Source: Vitellaria paradoxa (lineage: Eukaryota; Streptophyta; Magnoliopsida; Ericales; Sapotaceae). Taken from it: a stretch of DNA of 64,000 nt. Every line of letters starts with the position of its first letter. The stretch's first letter is position 1. Below are positions 11,846 through 22,805 of the stretch, piece after piece. The position numbers and the translations under genes are program-made. The stretch is from assembly GCA_019916065.1 (NCBI GenBank), contig CM034239.1, forward strand, positions 37,100,419 to 37,164,418. The letters are read 5' to 3'. The notes under the pieces were generated by a model. The model did not search any database. It worked only from the letters and a program-made list of their open reading frames with translations, and was not told the DNA's origin.

Positions 11846-12885
11846 GGTCTCATTTAGTAACGTTTTTATTTTTTATTTTTCTGTTTATATTTTTAAAATT
11901 TTGTAAATTGGCAACAAAAACATGTTTGTTAAATCTGTTTACGTTTTTTTTCTTCCAAAAAAATAAAAACTTAAATAAAAAAAACGTAAACAGAAAAAAT
12001 GTGTTTTCACTCTATTTTCTTTTTCTGTTGCAAATATTTTGTCAATTTTAATACTGTATTCATTTTTGTTATATCATATTAAAATAAATTATTTTATTCA
12101 AATATTTTATTAAACTAAAATTATTTTTAATAAATAATATAATTAAATTAAATTAATATGTAATATCTATTATTAATTTATTTCTAATAAATAATTAAAT
12201 TAAATTAGTTAATTTACTTACTAAGAAATATATATTATTAAATTATTTTTAATAAATAATAAAATATAATATATTAATTTAATAAATAATTTAATTAATG
12301 TAAATATATTATATTAAATTATTTATTAAATATATTTAAATAATATTAAATATATTTATTAAATAATTTTTAATAAATATCATAATTAAATTAAATTAAT
12401 TTAATAGCTAATTTAATTTAATTAATTTATTTAATATGAATTATACTTTATTAAATTATTTTTAATAAATATCATAATTAAATTATTTAATTTTTTTGAA
12501 ATATATTTTATTCAATTATTTTTAGTAAATAATATAATTATATTATAATTAATATATTTTATATTTATTAGATTAAATGATATAATATATATATTTTATA
12601 TTTATTGGATTAAATGATATAATATTTATATTTTATTCAATTGTTTTTGATAAATAATATAATTAAATTAATATAAAATATATTTATTAAATTCAATTGA
12701 TTTTTAAAAAACTAATAAAATTAAATATTTTATAAAAAAAATTAGTAATTGTAAACAAAATTGTATTTTCAAATGCAGTTTCAGTTTTCATTTCAGAAAA
12801 CGAAAACGACAATAGAAAATAAAAAATAAAAAATAGAAACATATAAATATAAATAAAAAAATGACAGTATTACTAAACGGTCTCC
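11846..12885. mobile_element. Large AT-rich terminal-inverted-repeat element (~1.04 kb)
   Basis: The left end reads GGTCTCATTTAGTAACG and the right end, reversed, reads GGAGACCGTTTAGTAATACTG. Both continue into T/A-rich arms with TTTTTATTTTT and 'ATTTTCTGTTT' motifs. The interior is almost pure A+T, with repeated AATTAAATTAAATTA and TTTAATAAATAAT units and no frame. TAA precedes it; the right flank is AAG, so the target duplication is not clean. It resembles the element at 34631-35566. Confidence 0.55.
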
Positions 12886-14359
12886 AAGAAAACCAAGTTT
12901 TTGAGCAGGGGAATACAAAACAAATTATTAACAAAAAGTTTGATCCTCATCTTTCCTTGTACAAATACGGTATCATTATAGCGGAGAGTGTATCTCACAC
13001 CCTTCAAGTTGTTCTTTGACCAAAATCATTCCACGCACTGGTAAATACCTAAGCTCTGGTGATTCCAAAGACTGCAGTGGTCCAAAGAAGACTCAAATTT
13101 GTGATCATGCAGACCACAATGATTCCTACATTCCTTTGTCTAGGGGATGCCACTAACCATGCTCTCTCTTTCCCCCTCTCTCTCTCTCTCTCTCTCTCAA
13201 CCCCCCCCCCCCCCATGCTGGGGACGGGACACAAAGCCAACAATGGGGTCTTGAGCCATTAGATCAGTGTGGGACCCAGTGTAATATAAATAAGAAATTG
13301 AATTAAAATCTACCTGTTTAAATACATTTATATTATTATAAGTCAAAGAAGACGTGAAAATGCATCTGAGCTATTAAATTTGAATCCAATGATTTCCGAT
13401 CCCATGTCTCCGAGTTAATATTACCTTCAATTTCAGCCCCCAGATCCTACTGCTGAACCAGCAGTGAGGTCCAGAGCCATTGGATCAATGTGGTTGGGAC
13501 CGGCTCAGGACGTCACTTTTGGGGCCTCTCAGGGCCCCATTCCTGTCAGGAGGGGAACCAGTCAAAGTATGTTGATTTCGAGTGGAAGAGAAACCAAAGC
13601 TACCCCTGTTAGAATTCAACTTATAAATTGACATGATAGGGGTACCCTAAAAGAGGGACCATTCAGCCTTCTCTCCACTTTAATAATTCCTTGATCTTTC
13701 TGGCGAGAAATGGAGCAGTAGTTTAAATAATAAGTGGGTGGAGAAGAAACTGGAATGAGTCAAAAGAGTCTCAAAAGTTGGGAGTTAAAGATGGAATGGG
13801 AACTTGCCCTTCTGCCTTTCGGTTTCTCTGCCAGATTGGAAGAGGACAGTGATCATCATTTTTCTCAGACTGCCCTTTTACAGGCTGTAAGTTTTTGAGG
13901 CACCCACTTCGTAAGCCCGTACAATCGATGGGAAAGACTATTAATGGTAATGGGTTGAGCAACAAACTCTCGACAATGTCTGCATTTTGAGATCCCCACT
14001 TCTGATATATTGTCCCGCGGTAGTTTCCGTTACTCTTTTAAAAAAGGAAGCCAATTTTTGCTTGTTTGGAAGAACATATTACCCTGTCAAAATCTTGCGC
14101 TATCCTGGAAAGCGCTAGCCAAATTTCAGTGGTAAAATATGTCTGCATAAAGCAGTAGGTTGATATAATGACCAATAGTTGGACGATAAGGAATTAAACA
14201 GTTGATATTAGTAATGTTAGGGAAAATTCTAAACAACAAATGAACTTTTGAACTGTAAAAATTTTACTTTAATGAACTGAAAATTTGAAATTTCATGCTA
14301 TAGGTGCAAGTTCGTGCAATTAAGTTCTGCGTTAGGTACGATGGATTTCTAAACACTAA
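12886..14359. other. Intergenic stretch, no gene recognised
   Basis: Base composition here is less AT-rich than the flanks (for example 13030-13260 and 13440-14110), but no exon, RNA gene or known domain was recognised. It includes a (CT)n run with a poly-C block at 13167-13214. GAGCCATT-GATCA-TGTGG-ACC occurs twice (about 13253 and 13474), which suggests an old internal duplication. Confidence 0.4.
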
Positions 14360-14693
14360 AGTGGCATTTGGATTATTTTTTTATTTTTTATTTTCTGTTT
14401 TTATTTTATGTGTTAAAAATCTCAAAAAGAGAAAGAAAAAATGTTCTATTTTTCTTGTTTTGAGATTTTTTTTTTTGTTTTCTTTGGTTAAAAATTTTCA
14501 AAATGATTTTTTAATATTTTTCATTTTATGTGTAAATTCATTTTCCCTTTTTGAAAACAAATTTTAAAAATAGAAATAACCAAATAATTTTTGAACTGTT
14601 TTCGTTATTTTAAAAGTACATAATAAAAAATGAGTTTAAAATAAAAAATAAAAAATAAAAATAAAAAAAATAAAAAACAAATCAAACGGCACC
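14360..14693. mobile_element. Tourist-like MITE with TAA target duplication
   Basis: The ends are AGTGGCATTTGGATTATT and, at the right, AAATCAAACGGCACC. TAA at 14357-14359 is repeated at 14694-14696. The core alternates long A- and T-rich arms with CAAAATGATTTTT-type text shared with 61557-61900 and 63066-63400. This fits PIF/Harbinger-derived MITEs (3 bp TWA duplication, GTTTGG ends). Confidence 0.7.
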
Positions 14694-14869
14694 TAAGTAA
14701 TTAAAGGGCAATAAAGGTTCACATACGTTGAACTTCGAATTTTTAATTCATCAAAATAGAATTTTCAATCCAAGAATTCATATTTTTTGAATTTTTACTT
14801 CATGTCAATCAAGCTTATAATACAGTAATAGTTAATTTGTAGCTAACTGAAGATGGGACTACTGTAGTT

Positions 14870-15005
14870 TCACAAACTAAAACATCTCTTCATGATCACA
14901 ACACTTCGTTGCTTGGATTTGAAGACACCCCATAAAGTCAAAAAGCTACTCCAGTGCGCTGGCAAAGAGTCCGTGTTCCTGTGTACTACCCTCCAAAACA
15001 TGACG
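14870..15005 (+). repeat. Copy 1 of a ~130 bp dispersed duplication
   Basis: It contains GCTTGGAT-TGAAGACACCC followed by AAAGTCAAAAAGCTACTCCA. Both recur about 1.07 kb downstream at 15944-16075 with roughly 85% apparent identity by eye. The space between is filled by MITEs. No coding potential was seen. Confidence 0.7.
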
Positions 15006-15013
15006 CATTTTGT

Positions 15014-15518
15014 AGCCCCGTTTGGCATATTAAGGGCCGTTTGGAGTCTAAAAAATAATAAAAAAAATTAATGGATGAGATTGATATGATGTAAAAATGA
15101 TAGGTGGTAAAATGTGATTGGAGGGATTTGAAAACTTTTAAAATTTTTTTATTTTTTTATGGCTCCAAACGAGCCCTAACAAACTTTATAAAACTCTATA
15201 AATATCTAATAACCCATCTACCTCTAATTTTTTCACCATCATTAATTTTAAAAAATTCTAATATTTCACTAAAAAATAAAAAAATCTAAAAGTAGGTTAA
15301 CCGAATATGTAAATTTTTTACACAGTCATATTCTTCATGTCAAAAACTTTCAAATGAGTATTATTGTCGCTATTTTTTATGATTTTTTTTGAATCCGTGG
15401 AACAGTTTTTCAAATTCATTCTCACGGTTTGTTACTTTTTAAAAAAAAGAACGTCAAAATTAACTCCAAACCATATTTTATTTTAATTTATTTTATTTTT
15501 TCTTACTTCAAACGGGGC
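15014..15518. mobile_element. MITE (GCCCCGTTTGGC ends) interrupted by a second MITE
   Basis: The left end GCCCCGTTTGGCATA and the right end CAAACGGGGC are inverted. The core shares long text with 16811-17168: AGTAGGTTAACCGAATATGT (near 15291) and CTTTCAAATGAGTATTATTG. The element was split near its left end by the MITE at 15034-15176. Confidence 0.65.
15034..15176. mobile_element. 143 bp Tourist-like MITE nested in another MITE
   Basis: The ends are GGGCCGTTTGGAGTC and GGCTCCAAACGAGCCC (inverted). TAA at 15031-15033 is repeated at 15177-15179. Removing it rejoins the outer element so that its left end reads like the intact relative at 16811. This is direct evidence of the order of insertion. 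Confidence 0.8.
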
Positions 15519-15943
15519 AGTAGTCACACTTCAAAATGTGGCTACTGCGTTAATTAGGGATGGTTTAGTGCGATATAAAATGTTAAAACATTTTAAAAAT
15601 TATTTACTTTTTATCTGATTACACGAATTACGAATTTATAAATTATCTTAAATTATCTCACTTTTTTGTCGCTCTAAACGCCCCCTTAGTATCTGTTTGG
15701 AGTGTTAATTTTAGGCAAAACAATAAAAAATAGATAAGTATTAAATTGTTTAGTGTTTTGTATTTTTTCTAAAAGTGTGAAAAATTAATAAAAATTAAAA
15801 AAATTGGTAAAAATTAGAGCAACATGGTAAAAGTTAAAATAAGTTGGTGAAAGTTATAAATTTTTTGTGGGAAGAAAATTAGAGAAAATTGAAAAAAATA
15901 GATATTTTATCCAAATTTAACCCTCCAAACACACACTTAACTA

Positions 15944-16075
15944 ATTTCACGAACTAAAACGCCTCTCCATAATCAGAATGCTTCATTGCTTGGATCTGAA
16001 GACACCCCCACAAAGTCAAAAAGCTACTCCAGTGTGCTACTAAGGAATCTATGCTCCATGTACGTACTACCCTGT
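15944..16075 (+). repeat. Copy 2 of the ~130 bp dispersed duplication
   Basis: It repeats the 14870-15005 stretch (GCTTGGATCTGAAGACACCC, CAAAGTCAAAAAGCTACTCC). It ends just before the SINE target-site duplication at 16083. Confidence 0.7.
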
Positions 16076-16100
16076 TTGGAAGGAAGGATAGAAGATTGAG

Positions 16101-16362
16101 GCCCTCACGGGAGTGGCCAAGTGGAAGTCGGGCTCGCCTTAGAACTTGGACCTCTCGAGGTTTCGGGTTCGACTCCCCCACGAGGGGTGGGTTACCGCTG
16201 TAATGGCGGGTGTCTAATGACCTCCTCTCGGTCGTGCCGGTCAGCCAGGGCTTGACTAGGCTGATTAACTCTCCAGGGGCCTTTGTCGGCTAGGGTCCTG
16301 GAACGTGTTTCGCCCTGTGCGCACCCCAATACGGAGTAGCGGTTGCGGACTTCCACGTACCA
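16101..16362 (+). mobile_element. tRNA-derived SINE, copy 1 (262 bp)
   Basis: A perfect 18 bp target-site duplication (GAAGGATAGAAGATTGAG) lies at 16083-16100 and 16363-16380. The head is tRNA-like (Ser/Leu type): box A TGGCCAAGTGG at 16114-16124 and box B GGTTCGACTCC at 16166-16176. The body is GC-rich and unlike its surroundings. The 3' end is CCACGTACCA without a poly(A) or poly(T) tail. A second full copy is at 57023-57285 on the other strand. The intact duplication suggests fairly recent insertion. Confidence 0.88.
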
Positions 16363-16810
16363 GAAGGATAGAAGATTGAGAGACAAGCTTCGCACTGATA
16401 CCAAGAAACGAAAGGTACGAGTTACAGGGTCCATTCTCAGTGTCTTTGCTGGGTTGCTACAGCACCGAGGGGAAAGAACTTACCAGACAGATTGCCTGCC
16501 TTGACAGGAAATTAGAGATGATAAGGGGACAAATTTGGCTAAACTTTATTCCAATCCTAATAGAAATTACTCTCTCCATATCTGTGATGAATTGAAATCC
16601 TCCATTTCATATCCTTCCCACTTAATTAAGCAGGTTAAACCTGCTTAGACCTTGGAAGGACAAATAATTTTACTAAAAAATCAAAATAATAAAATTTACA
16701 AATATAAAGCATAATATAAAAATATATTAATTCTATTTGTATATTATTTTTTACTAATTAGTATTATTTGTGTACTATTGTAACATAAAACAAATATTTA
16801 GAATATTTTA

Positions 16811-17168
16811 GGCTCCGTTTGGCATCCCTAACAAATTCTAAAAATCACTATAAATCTCTAACAACCACTATACCTCTAATTTTTCCGTCATTGCTAATTT
16901 TAAAAAGTTTCAATATTTCGTTAAAAAAAAAAAAATCTGGAAGTACGTTAACCGAATGTGTAAATTTTTTTTACAATCATATTTTTCGTGTCGAAAGTTT
17001 TCAAACGAGTACCATTGTTGCTATTTTATGTGAATTTTTTTAAATTTGTGGGAATAGATTTAAAAAATCGTTCCTATAATTTGTTACTTTTTAAAAAAAA
17101 TGCGCCAAAATTAACTCCAAATCACATTTTATCGCAATTTATTTATTTTTTTTACTTCAAACGGAGCC
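16811..17168. mobile_element. MITE with GGCTCCGTTTGG/CAAACGGAGCC ends (358 bp)
   Basis: Near-perfect inverted ends GGCTCCGTTTGG and CAAACGGAGCC bound an AT-rich core. The core shares GTTAACCGAATGTGTAAATT and AACGAGTACCATTGTTGCTA with the copies at 15014, 19084 and (reversed) 26867. A clear target duplication was not found. No coding capacity. Confidence 0.7.
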
Positions 17169-17533
17169 ATGTAATTGGAATGAGTTTGATTTGGAATGAT
17201 CCAAAAGTGTCCTATATTTGCATTAGGTTTTTATTATTTATCCCATACGTATTTTTGGTGTTGTTTTCCAAAACTTATTCCTTCCTTATTAGAGTCGAGG
17301 TGAAGCGGGTAATTGGATAGACGGGTTAAATTGCCATTCTTGAAATTCTATTCTCAGAAGGCAGGTTGCAAGAGATTCAATCTATTTTTATAACAGAATT
17401 AGGGATAGCAACAAGTTAAGATTTTTTTAAGTTGTTTGGCTTGAGCTTGGTTAACGGCCTTAATAAACTTAAATCGGGCTGGATTTATAACTTGATTAGA
17501 ACCGACCTCGAGGTCTAGAAAAGCGCAACTTTA

Positions 17534-17703
17534 AAGTTTACAAGTTCACTTTATAAAACAATATATTTGTATATATTTTAATAATAGAGTATTTTTTATT
17601 ATATTTTAATATAGAATGAAGTTTACAAGTTCACTTTTAAAACAATATATTTGTATATATTTTAATAATAGAGTATTTTTTTATTATGTTTTAATATAAA
17701 ATG
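17534..17703. repeat. ~85 bp tandem duplication
   Basis: The unit starting AAGTTTACAAGTTCACTT and containing ACAATATATTTGTATATATT and AATAATAGAGTATTTTTT occurs at 17534 and again at 17619, with a few single-base differences. Confidence 0.8.
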
Positions 17704-17829
17704 ATATCATTTTAGTTTAATTGAACTATTTGTAAACTTTGTCGAGTGGAGCTTTAACCTATATGAAAGCTCTAGCTCTAAGCTTGTACCAAAACTCACC
17801 TAAACTCAAATCAACCTCTAAATTACATA

Positions 17830-18480
17830 GATCCTAAGCCGATGGAAATAAGCAACAGGGAGCAGCCCGTGCTGGAGTGTGTGCACTCTTTGATCAATTC
17901 CCCCTGCTTACCCGAGTTGATCCTTCTTCCCCCTGTTGTACTGTCATCCTACTTGTTGAAATATATATATATATATATATATATGTACAGGGGCAGAAAT
18001 GAATAACAGTCGTCCACAAGTCCTTTAAACCAAGGAGATCTGATCGAGCAATAGAAATTTGCAACTAGATTCTGCAGAACTCGGCCAAACCAAGTCCTCA
18101 ACTATCATCAGTGATTCCAGAGCAACACAAATGAGCTTTTGTAAAGGAAAGTCTTCAAGCAACCTTACCAGCAACGGTAAGAGCGATTCGTGCAGAGTTT
18201 GACCTACTTACGATACGAGATCTTAGCTGAACGAAGGACGAGCAAGGATGCTACAACAATGGTGGAGACGATCTCTTGTACAAAGTTGAAAGGGAATGAA
18301 AGAAGGTCAAGTAGCCCAATAAGCTTTGCACAGGTCGTTTCTGGAAAATATGCATCAATGGGGTAAGAAAACTTTTTTTTTTTTTTTGGATCCATATCTC
18401 TGATTTTAGCAAATTATGAACTCGTAAGGCAAAGCACAATTTCACAAATCTACCCTACCTTTAAATAAAAAAAAAAAAGT
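17830..18480. other. Unassigned less-AT-rich stretch, possible minus-strand transcript
   Basis: Composition is more exon-like than the flanks. On the minus strand an AG at about 18331 (TTTTCCAG) precedes an open stretch to 18204. In one frame this encodes a hydrophobic, helix-like segment (LIGLLDLLSFPFNFVQEIVS) and ends at CGTAAGTAG, where TATC|GTAAGT could be a donor. No family was recognised, so no function is proposed. It could equally be non-coding. Confidence 0.2.
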
Positions 18481-18784
18481 ATTCTGAATTATGTGTTGAC
18501 GTGTACAAGCTCCAACTTTCTGAACATACGTGGGCTAAGAAGATGCAACAGAGACCTCAAGGGAGATAAAAAAATTTGCTTACAAACATCTTTCTATTAT
18601 GCCTGTGTTTGAATCAAACATTTGTCAAAGAAAAAAAAAAAAAGGAATTCAGAGTCACTTGTCATATCTTATATATCTATGATTGAAAATGAAAGAAAAA
18701 TAATTAAATTAAAGAACTAATTAATTGATGGACATCTTTTATGTTATTATATTTGTTGATTCATTTAAATAAGAACAATTATTG

Positions 18785-19510
18785 AGGGCTTATTTGGTTT
18801 ATTTTTTATTTTTTATTTTATTTTTTATTTTTTATTTTCTTTTTTTGTTTTTTATTTTTTGTTTTGAACTCATTTTTCATTGTATACTTTTGAAAATAAG
18901 AAAAAAGTTCAAAATGCATTTGCCTACTTGTATTTTTAAATTTTGTTTTAAAAAACAGAAAATAAACTTACACATAAAATAAAAAATGACAAAAAATTAT
19001 TTTGAGTGTTTTTAATCCAAAACTAGAAAAATTTGAAAATAATGAAAATAGAGCATTTCTTGTTTCTTTATTTTTAAAATTTTGGCACCGTTTGGAATTC
19101 TAAAAAACAAAATAAATCTCCATAAAACTCTGTTTTGTTTCCTACCATTATTAATTTAAATTTTTTTGCATTTACTAAAAACCCAAAATTCACTTAAAAA
19201 AACTAACAATTCAGAAGAAGTTAATCTAATGTATAAATTTTTTTTAATAATCATATTCTTCTAATCAAAAACTTTTAAACGAGTACCATTGTTGCTATTT
19301 TTTATGAAATTTTTTGAATCCGTGGGAACGGATTTGGAAAACCGTTCCCATGGTCTTGAAAAAATGAGTGACAAAATTTGAATCCGTTCTAACGGATTAT
19401 TCTGCCAAAATTAAGTCAAATCACGTTTTTTCTTATTTTTTCTCACTCCAAACACCACCTTTAAAACATAAAATAAAAACAAAAAATAAAAAAATAAACC
19501 AAATGTCACC
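18785..19510. mobile_element. Tourist-like MITE carrying a nested second MITE
   Basis: The outer ends are GGGCTTATTTGGTTTATTTT and AAATAAACCAAATGTCACC, flanked by TGA and TTA. The inner element at 19084-19459 starts GGCACCGTTTGG and ends CCAAACACCACC. Its core (AACGAGTACCATTGTTGCTA, CCGTGGGAACGG) matches the 16811 family. The outer core text resumes at 19460 with AAACATAAAATAAAAAC, as expected if the inner element inserted into the outer. Confidence 0.65.
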
Positions 19511-21890
19511 TTAGTATTTTATGTTTTTTTTTTTTTTTCTTTCTCCCTTACTAACACTCAATTCAGTAGAAGGAAATTTGTCATTAGCTCAAAAGCATCT
19601 TCTCACTATTGAACAACAGTCAATTAGTTTGGTAAATCAAATAATATTTGGCTTTTTTTATTTAGCTAATTTTTTTTGGTCTCATATGATATATATATAT
19701 ATATATATATTTATTATAATTTGATTTGATTTGATTTTCTTTTTGGTTTGGTAACTTTTTCGTATGCTAATCAAATTTGTAAAAAACCAAAATTGAAAAA
19801 AACAAAAATAATAATAAATAAATAAAATTGTTGAAATACACGGAAAATTTCCACGCATACATGGGTTCCTCGTCTTTAATCAACGTTTTTCATGAATGTG
19901 AATAAATGCCAAAAGTTTAAAAAAAAAAACCGGCTTCTTGTTTCCAATAGGCTCATCCTCTCAAAAGGCAAAGTACACTTAGCTGAAGGTTTGAGATTCT
20001 AATATTGAAATTGTGTGTGTTCAGCAGATGGGTGGCTGGCTGGAACGAAATTCTTGCAGGAGTATAAAGAGAGAGACTTCATCAGTTGAGGTGATAAAGC
20101 GGGACCTAAGTTCAATTCAACCGGCGTTTCTGATTCTCGAAAAAAATAAATAATAATAGGACATGATAATTAATGGTGATCCAAGCTACATACATGTATA
20201 TATATTTCCAGACTCTGTTCCTCAATTACAGGTACTTTGACTTCTCCTAAACTAAACTACCCTCACTTTTGCTTGAAGATTTTTAATGAGCACCCCTGTC
20301 ATTTCAACTTCAGTTTACTCCAAGTGTACCCTAGAAAACGACTCTCTAAGTACTCGAGAATGAAGAAAGTAGAAGCGCAAAGAGAAATACAATTCCTTGG
20401 TTTATCCTTTATTTTGTGCATTTCTAGAGTTGCTTACATTATGTGAATTTAAGCCAAACCAAAGTTTGAAGAGATAGTAGACTCCAAATAAATCACCTTT
20501 TTTCTTCTTATTTGTTAGGGGATTACATTATTAAACATACATCTCCACGTACAACTTATGTAATATATATTTCTTCCTTATTTTGTGCCAAAAAAGTCCA
20601 GGTAGTAGCCGATGGATCTAGAATTTTTTAGTCTATAATGTTAGTGAGAAAGTAAATACAATCTATGATCTTAGTGAGGACAAAGATGTAGAGAATTAAA
20701 CACACCATCCAATTTTAACTTATGTTACATGCAGTCTTTTAAATGTATGATGTATTCATGTTAGATACTTGACACTTGGACAAGAACAATTAGGTAAGGG
20801 TATAGGATTGAGGATATGCATCCATATGTATAATTGAACATCGATACAAATACATTCAAAAATTAAATTTTAGCACATAATTAAGTGTAAAATTTCTGCA
20901 CGTATAAGATAATCCCATGTCACCTTGTAAATTCATATGTGTATCTCCATATTCTTAAATAAGATAATAGATAAATCTGACTCTTAGATATACACCAGTA
21001 TCTGGGTCTATGTAACATACTTTTGGCCAAGATGTGGAGTACTAGCTAATAATCGGCCAGATCTATGAGGGCTACAACAATGAGACAAGTTAATTCAGGC
21101 AAGTAACTTGTAAGCAAGCCAAATCTTTAGGACAAAAAATGTTTTGGGCTTCTTTAGCCTTTGCCTATGGCAAATTTGCACAGGAAAAAGGGGGGGTGGG
21201 TTGGGGAAGAAGTTAAGGTGCTGGATATTTGAAGCATACATGCATGAGGAGAAAAAGAAAAACAAGTTATGGCTGCGTGGGGATTTCAGTTGCTGGGATT
21301 GATGGACCTTAACAAGGGCCTGAAGAAAAATAGAATTTGTAGGAAGCATATGGAAATAAGATCAAATGGAAAAAATGAGATAACCATTTAAATTGTGATG
21401 AAACAACAATTTAAATTGTGTACTAACTGATTTTGTGGTTTGAGACAAACAGAACAACTTCTTAACATTTCCACAAACAGTTTCATACATTAGCATCAAC
21501 AGATAGAAAGCATGATATCGGAGCATTGTTGATGTTTGAACCTCTCTAGAAATAATACGGACAACTAAGTTCCTGTCACGGATATGGGCTGAGACCAGCA
21601 GATTAGTAAAAAAAGGTTCATTTCATATTTCAACCAACTCACGCAAATACAGCAAGAGAGGATTATTAGGTATTGGAGTGTCCTGAATTTGCCGTTAAAA
21701 CATTCTCAAAACCATGTAGAACTGCAACAAAATGTTGAAATGAATAGAAGAAAAGACAAAATAAAAAAAGAATCCATTATGGAGAAGTTAGAAGTGATAC
21801 CAAATTACCAATTCAAGATAAAATAAAAGAAAGTTGTTTGGAATGGCATGGTCAAGTAGGAGTGATTTAATCCAAGTTGAGCCGTGATGT

Positions 21891-21923
<33 letters not shown>

Positions 21924-22212
21924 AAGCAGATGAGAACACAGGTTGTTGAGACAAGAACACAATTGTCTTATCCTGATTTTAAATGAGGATATGTTTCCAA
22001 TTAGAACAAACAGGAGGAAATGGGTCCATGAAGCCAACATAGTAACTGGGACGTTTGCTTATTTAGTTGAGTTGATTTTCCAAGTGAAATTGTGAGTACG
22101 ATGATTTTCCAAAATTTCAATTTTACACAAAATGCAGATGAAGTTCACCCATAGGATGGTTGAATTAAAAGATAACAAAGAAAACCGATGCCTATACTTC
22201 CACAATTGTATT
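19511..22212. other. AT-rich intergenic DNA, no gene seen
   Basis: It holds (TA)n microsatellites (about 19687-19711), a (GA)n run (about 21891-21916) and short AT-rich stretches. Open frames here are short and show no domain. Confidence 0.45.
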
Positions 22213-22512
22213 TGTTGAAATAACTTGATATATATTATTGAACTTATTTCTTAACAAATTAAATTTTTAAGACAATTAGAAACTTAACATTAATATTAGA
22301 ATTTTGGTTCTAGAAAGTTCAGATCTCGTTATCATTGTTTACCTCTGATTGTTATGTGCACTTTAATCAATTTATGTTGCCCCACCTTGTTTGATTTAGT
22401 TTGTTTCTCTTTGTCCAAAGTGCAAGTTGAGGTTGTATTGAAATAGTTTAATATATATTGCTAGGCCCATTTTCTAACAGCTTAAACTTTTAAGACAATT
22501 GGTGACTTAACG
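22213..22512. mobile_element. TRIM-like miniature LTR element, decayed copy (300 bp)
   Basis: Two 77 bp direct terminal repeats lie at 22213-22289 (TGTTGAAATAACTTGATATA to ACTTAACA) and 22436-22512 (TATTGAAATAG to ACTTAACG). About 146 bp lie between. The first repeat is followed by TTAATATTAGAATT, a degraded form of the initiator-Met primer-binding site TGGTATCAGAGC. The flanks GTATT and TTACT do not form a clean 5 bp duplication. Organisation matches the better preserved copy at 49977-50271. Confidence 0.72.
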
Positions 22513-22805
22513 TTACTCATTGCAAGGTATTAGGGTAATAGATACACTGGAAATAAGGAAAAAGATATAAAAAGGTGTACTTGCATAAACAACCAACATC
22601 AGCTGCAATACAACAAAGCTTGAAACAAACACATACAAAACATGCTTACCTATCATCTAGACAATCCACTTAAAACTTGAAACACACATAAAACTCTAAA
22701 GCATTAGGAGTCAGACACATCACTACTTACTCCCCTTAATAGTCTAATAGAGCTGGGATTAAACAATGCAAGCCACCTCCTTGTTTGCTAGACATTAATG
22801 TCAGT

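Noticed and set aside
16105..16180. A functional tRNA gene at the start of the 16101 SINE
   Set aside because: Box A and B are present, but the acceptor stem does not pair and the same sequence recurs at 57023 with target duplications, so it is a SINE head.
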